From: Desulfomicrobium apsheronum
GTDB lineage: Bacteria > Desulfobacterota > Desulfovibrionia > Desulfovibrionales > Desulfomicrobiaceae
Direction of reading: 5' to 3'
DNA length: 34,663 nt
NCBI RefSeq assembly: GCF_900114115.1
Contig: NZ_FORX01000029.1
Span: forward strand, 1 to 34,663
Made by a program: the position numbers and the translations under genes. The notes under the pieces were generated by a model. It ran no database searches and was not told where the DNA came from. It saw only the letters and a list, made by a program, of their open reading frames with translations. The stretch's first letter is position 1. Each line of letters begins with the position of its first letter. This document shows, piece after piece, positions 34,501 to 34,663 of the stretch.

Positions 34501-34663
34501 AGAGCCCGCGACTGGTTGTGGAGGGGCGTGGAACGGAGGTGGTCAGGACAGCGATCGACCATGCCTACGGCACCATAAGCGCGGGCGGCAAGGTTTCGAT
34601 CAGCGCGGACCATGCCCTGAACGGCATTTCGGAAAATTCGGGGATGGCCTCCGGCGGGATCGG
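31596..34663 (+). CDS. Filamentous-haemagglutinin-type exoprotein (TpsA), 5' part, runs off the window
   Basis: At least 1,022 codons without a stop. GGGGAA precedes the ATG. Signal peptide MKHVLRRFICLTLAFLLVF...AAA, cut near 26. The TPS secretion domain follows, with the NNPKL site (97-101, the NPNL equivalent) and NPNGI (139-143), and a repeat region with many NxGxI/LxS-GGxI units (residues about 300-760) that form a beta-helix. Two-partner secretion needs a TpsB pore in the outer membrane, which is not in the window. The C-terminus is missing, so adhesin, contact-dependent toxin and other roles stay open. Confidence 0.92.
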   Translation, partial: MKHVLRRFICLTLAFLLVFNPMAAAADGIVVDQKAPAANQPAVSAAPNGVPLVDIASPNSGGLSHNMFDQFNVGGPGVILNNSKKAGRTQLGGVVANNPKLGKGPEARVILNEVTGSSRSRLEGYTEIFGYPADYILANPNGITVNGGGFINTPRATLTTGKPRFDDYGGLSALDVRQGDVLVDGLGLNVSNLDAFDIISRTARINADVHAVKLGISTGYGSHDVATGQFSALAPDGSDVPAVALDSTALGGMYAERIILVGNEKGVGVNLEGVAHATDELVLTADGRIRIKGRVSSDNDVRVASTADSVEISGSLAAAKIAEVTASKDVVLKSQAGTQALLYADDARVSSESLHNVDGRIESGTNLAVATRSGITNAGAIVSGGNAVLKAGGTVGNTGQMQARGSLDVEGAHVLNSGRMFSIEAVRIHSAGDIVNAGGEISSKKSSSLETTGNISNTGAIRTEGQAFVSAGSLNNEGGRIEAKDVMTLDVAGHMANSGTIGTDLGAFISAGSLGNEGGSILSQGDLDFAVAGGLGNSGIIYSGGFSRIRAGSMRNDSAGQVLALGSLALDLDAELENLGVLNAGESLFVQGGGSVSNNDGSILSQTGMELAAQGGITNSGDIQSGGTGLFRAGKALLNEGEILAVSDAVFEIGEDLENSGTLHSGEGLTLTSASLDNSGQILAQGDGAFSVLGDLVNTNFLFSGGTATFSVGGMLHNLRGQILSLGDMVLEGLSTGSRMLELKNDSGTIETLEGSMSIRAKVVKNTNLDFALTPGTQVLSRKGGIYSQASDKWDQAQDLYRMLPGSSAVSSKRNALIITPAELRVLGFGLDRNVIPRSELDAAIAAAEARFALYGGTSGDIAAVSSLKSRVVGRGIYMAVQHYKDRSKVAAYLESITLDEVSGLESGANIAAAVNLDIEADSFSNHVSRVATASGDISIVADSFENAGQDIFEHRTIEWARAHANEHKSPRLVVEGRGTEVVRTAIDHAYGTISAGGKVSISADHALNGISENSGMASGGI

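Overview
The window looks like chromosome from a GC-rich sulfate-reducing deltaproteobacterium of the Desulfovibrionales (Desulfovibrio or Desulfomicrobium type). This rests on gene content recalled from that group: a DVU_1551 to DVU_1557-like operon, a cc(o/b)o3-like heme-copper oxidase operon with diheme subunit II, and small CGGC and C-GCAxxG-C-C proteins. No database search was run.

Layout. Positions 1-309 carry the 3' end of a transposase. Positions 345-9417 hold nine + strand genes, mostly with 4-8 base overlaps: a GltD/HdrB-like iron-sulfur fusion, a double-CxxC mini protein, a methyltransferase, a C-GCAxxG-C-C protein, a Cys-rich radical SAM protein (TrsS type), an AMP-forming ligase, an XdhC-like protein, a MobA-like transferase fused to an HD domain, and a histidine phosphatase. 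Redox, methyl-transfer, adenylation, nucleotidyl-transfer and phosphatase steps in one operon look like a pathway that makes or inserts a modified cofactor, probably for a molybdenum hydroxylase. This is the best candidate for a poorly described system here.

Positions 9488-15629 are more accessory: a FadL-type porin, a DUF1016/YhcG nuclease-like protein, an ABC exporter, a HigBA-type toxin-antitoxin pair, and gene-free stretches with phased repeats, nested inverted repeats and possible relics. Positions 15583-22664 hold housekeeping genes: htpG, two identical tRNA-His genes, a VOC protein, murA, a VKOR-thioredoxin fusion and a sigma-54 response regulator.

Positions 22997-29402 form an oxygen-respiration block: two small c-type cytochromes, a His-rich SCO copper chaperone, oxidase subunits I, III, IV and II (two c-heme sites on II), and CtaB. 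Heme A synthase is absent from the window, which suits a heme-O enzyme. Positions 29685-30899 carry a universal stress protein with a Cys-rich tail below a palindromic operator candidate, and a CGGC protein. From 30900 there are stacked terminators without a protein gene, an A+T-rich island, and from 31596 a large two-partner-secretion exoprotein (FHA type) running off the right edge.
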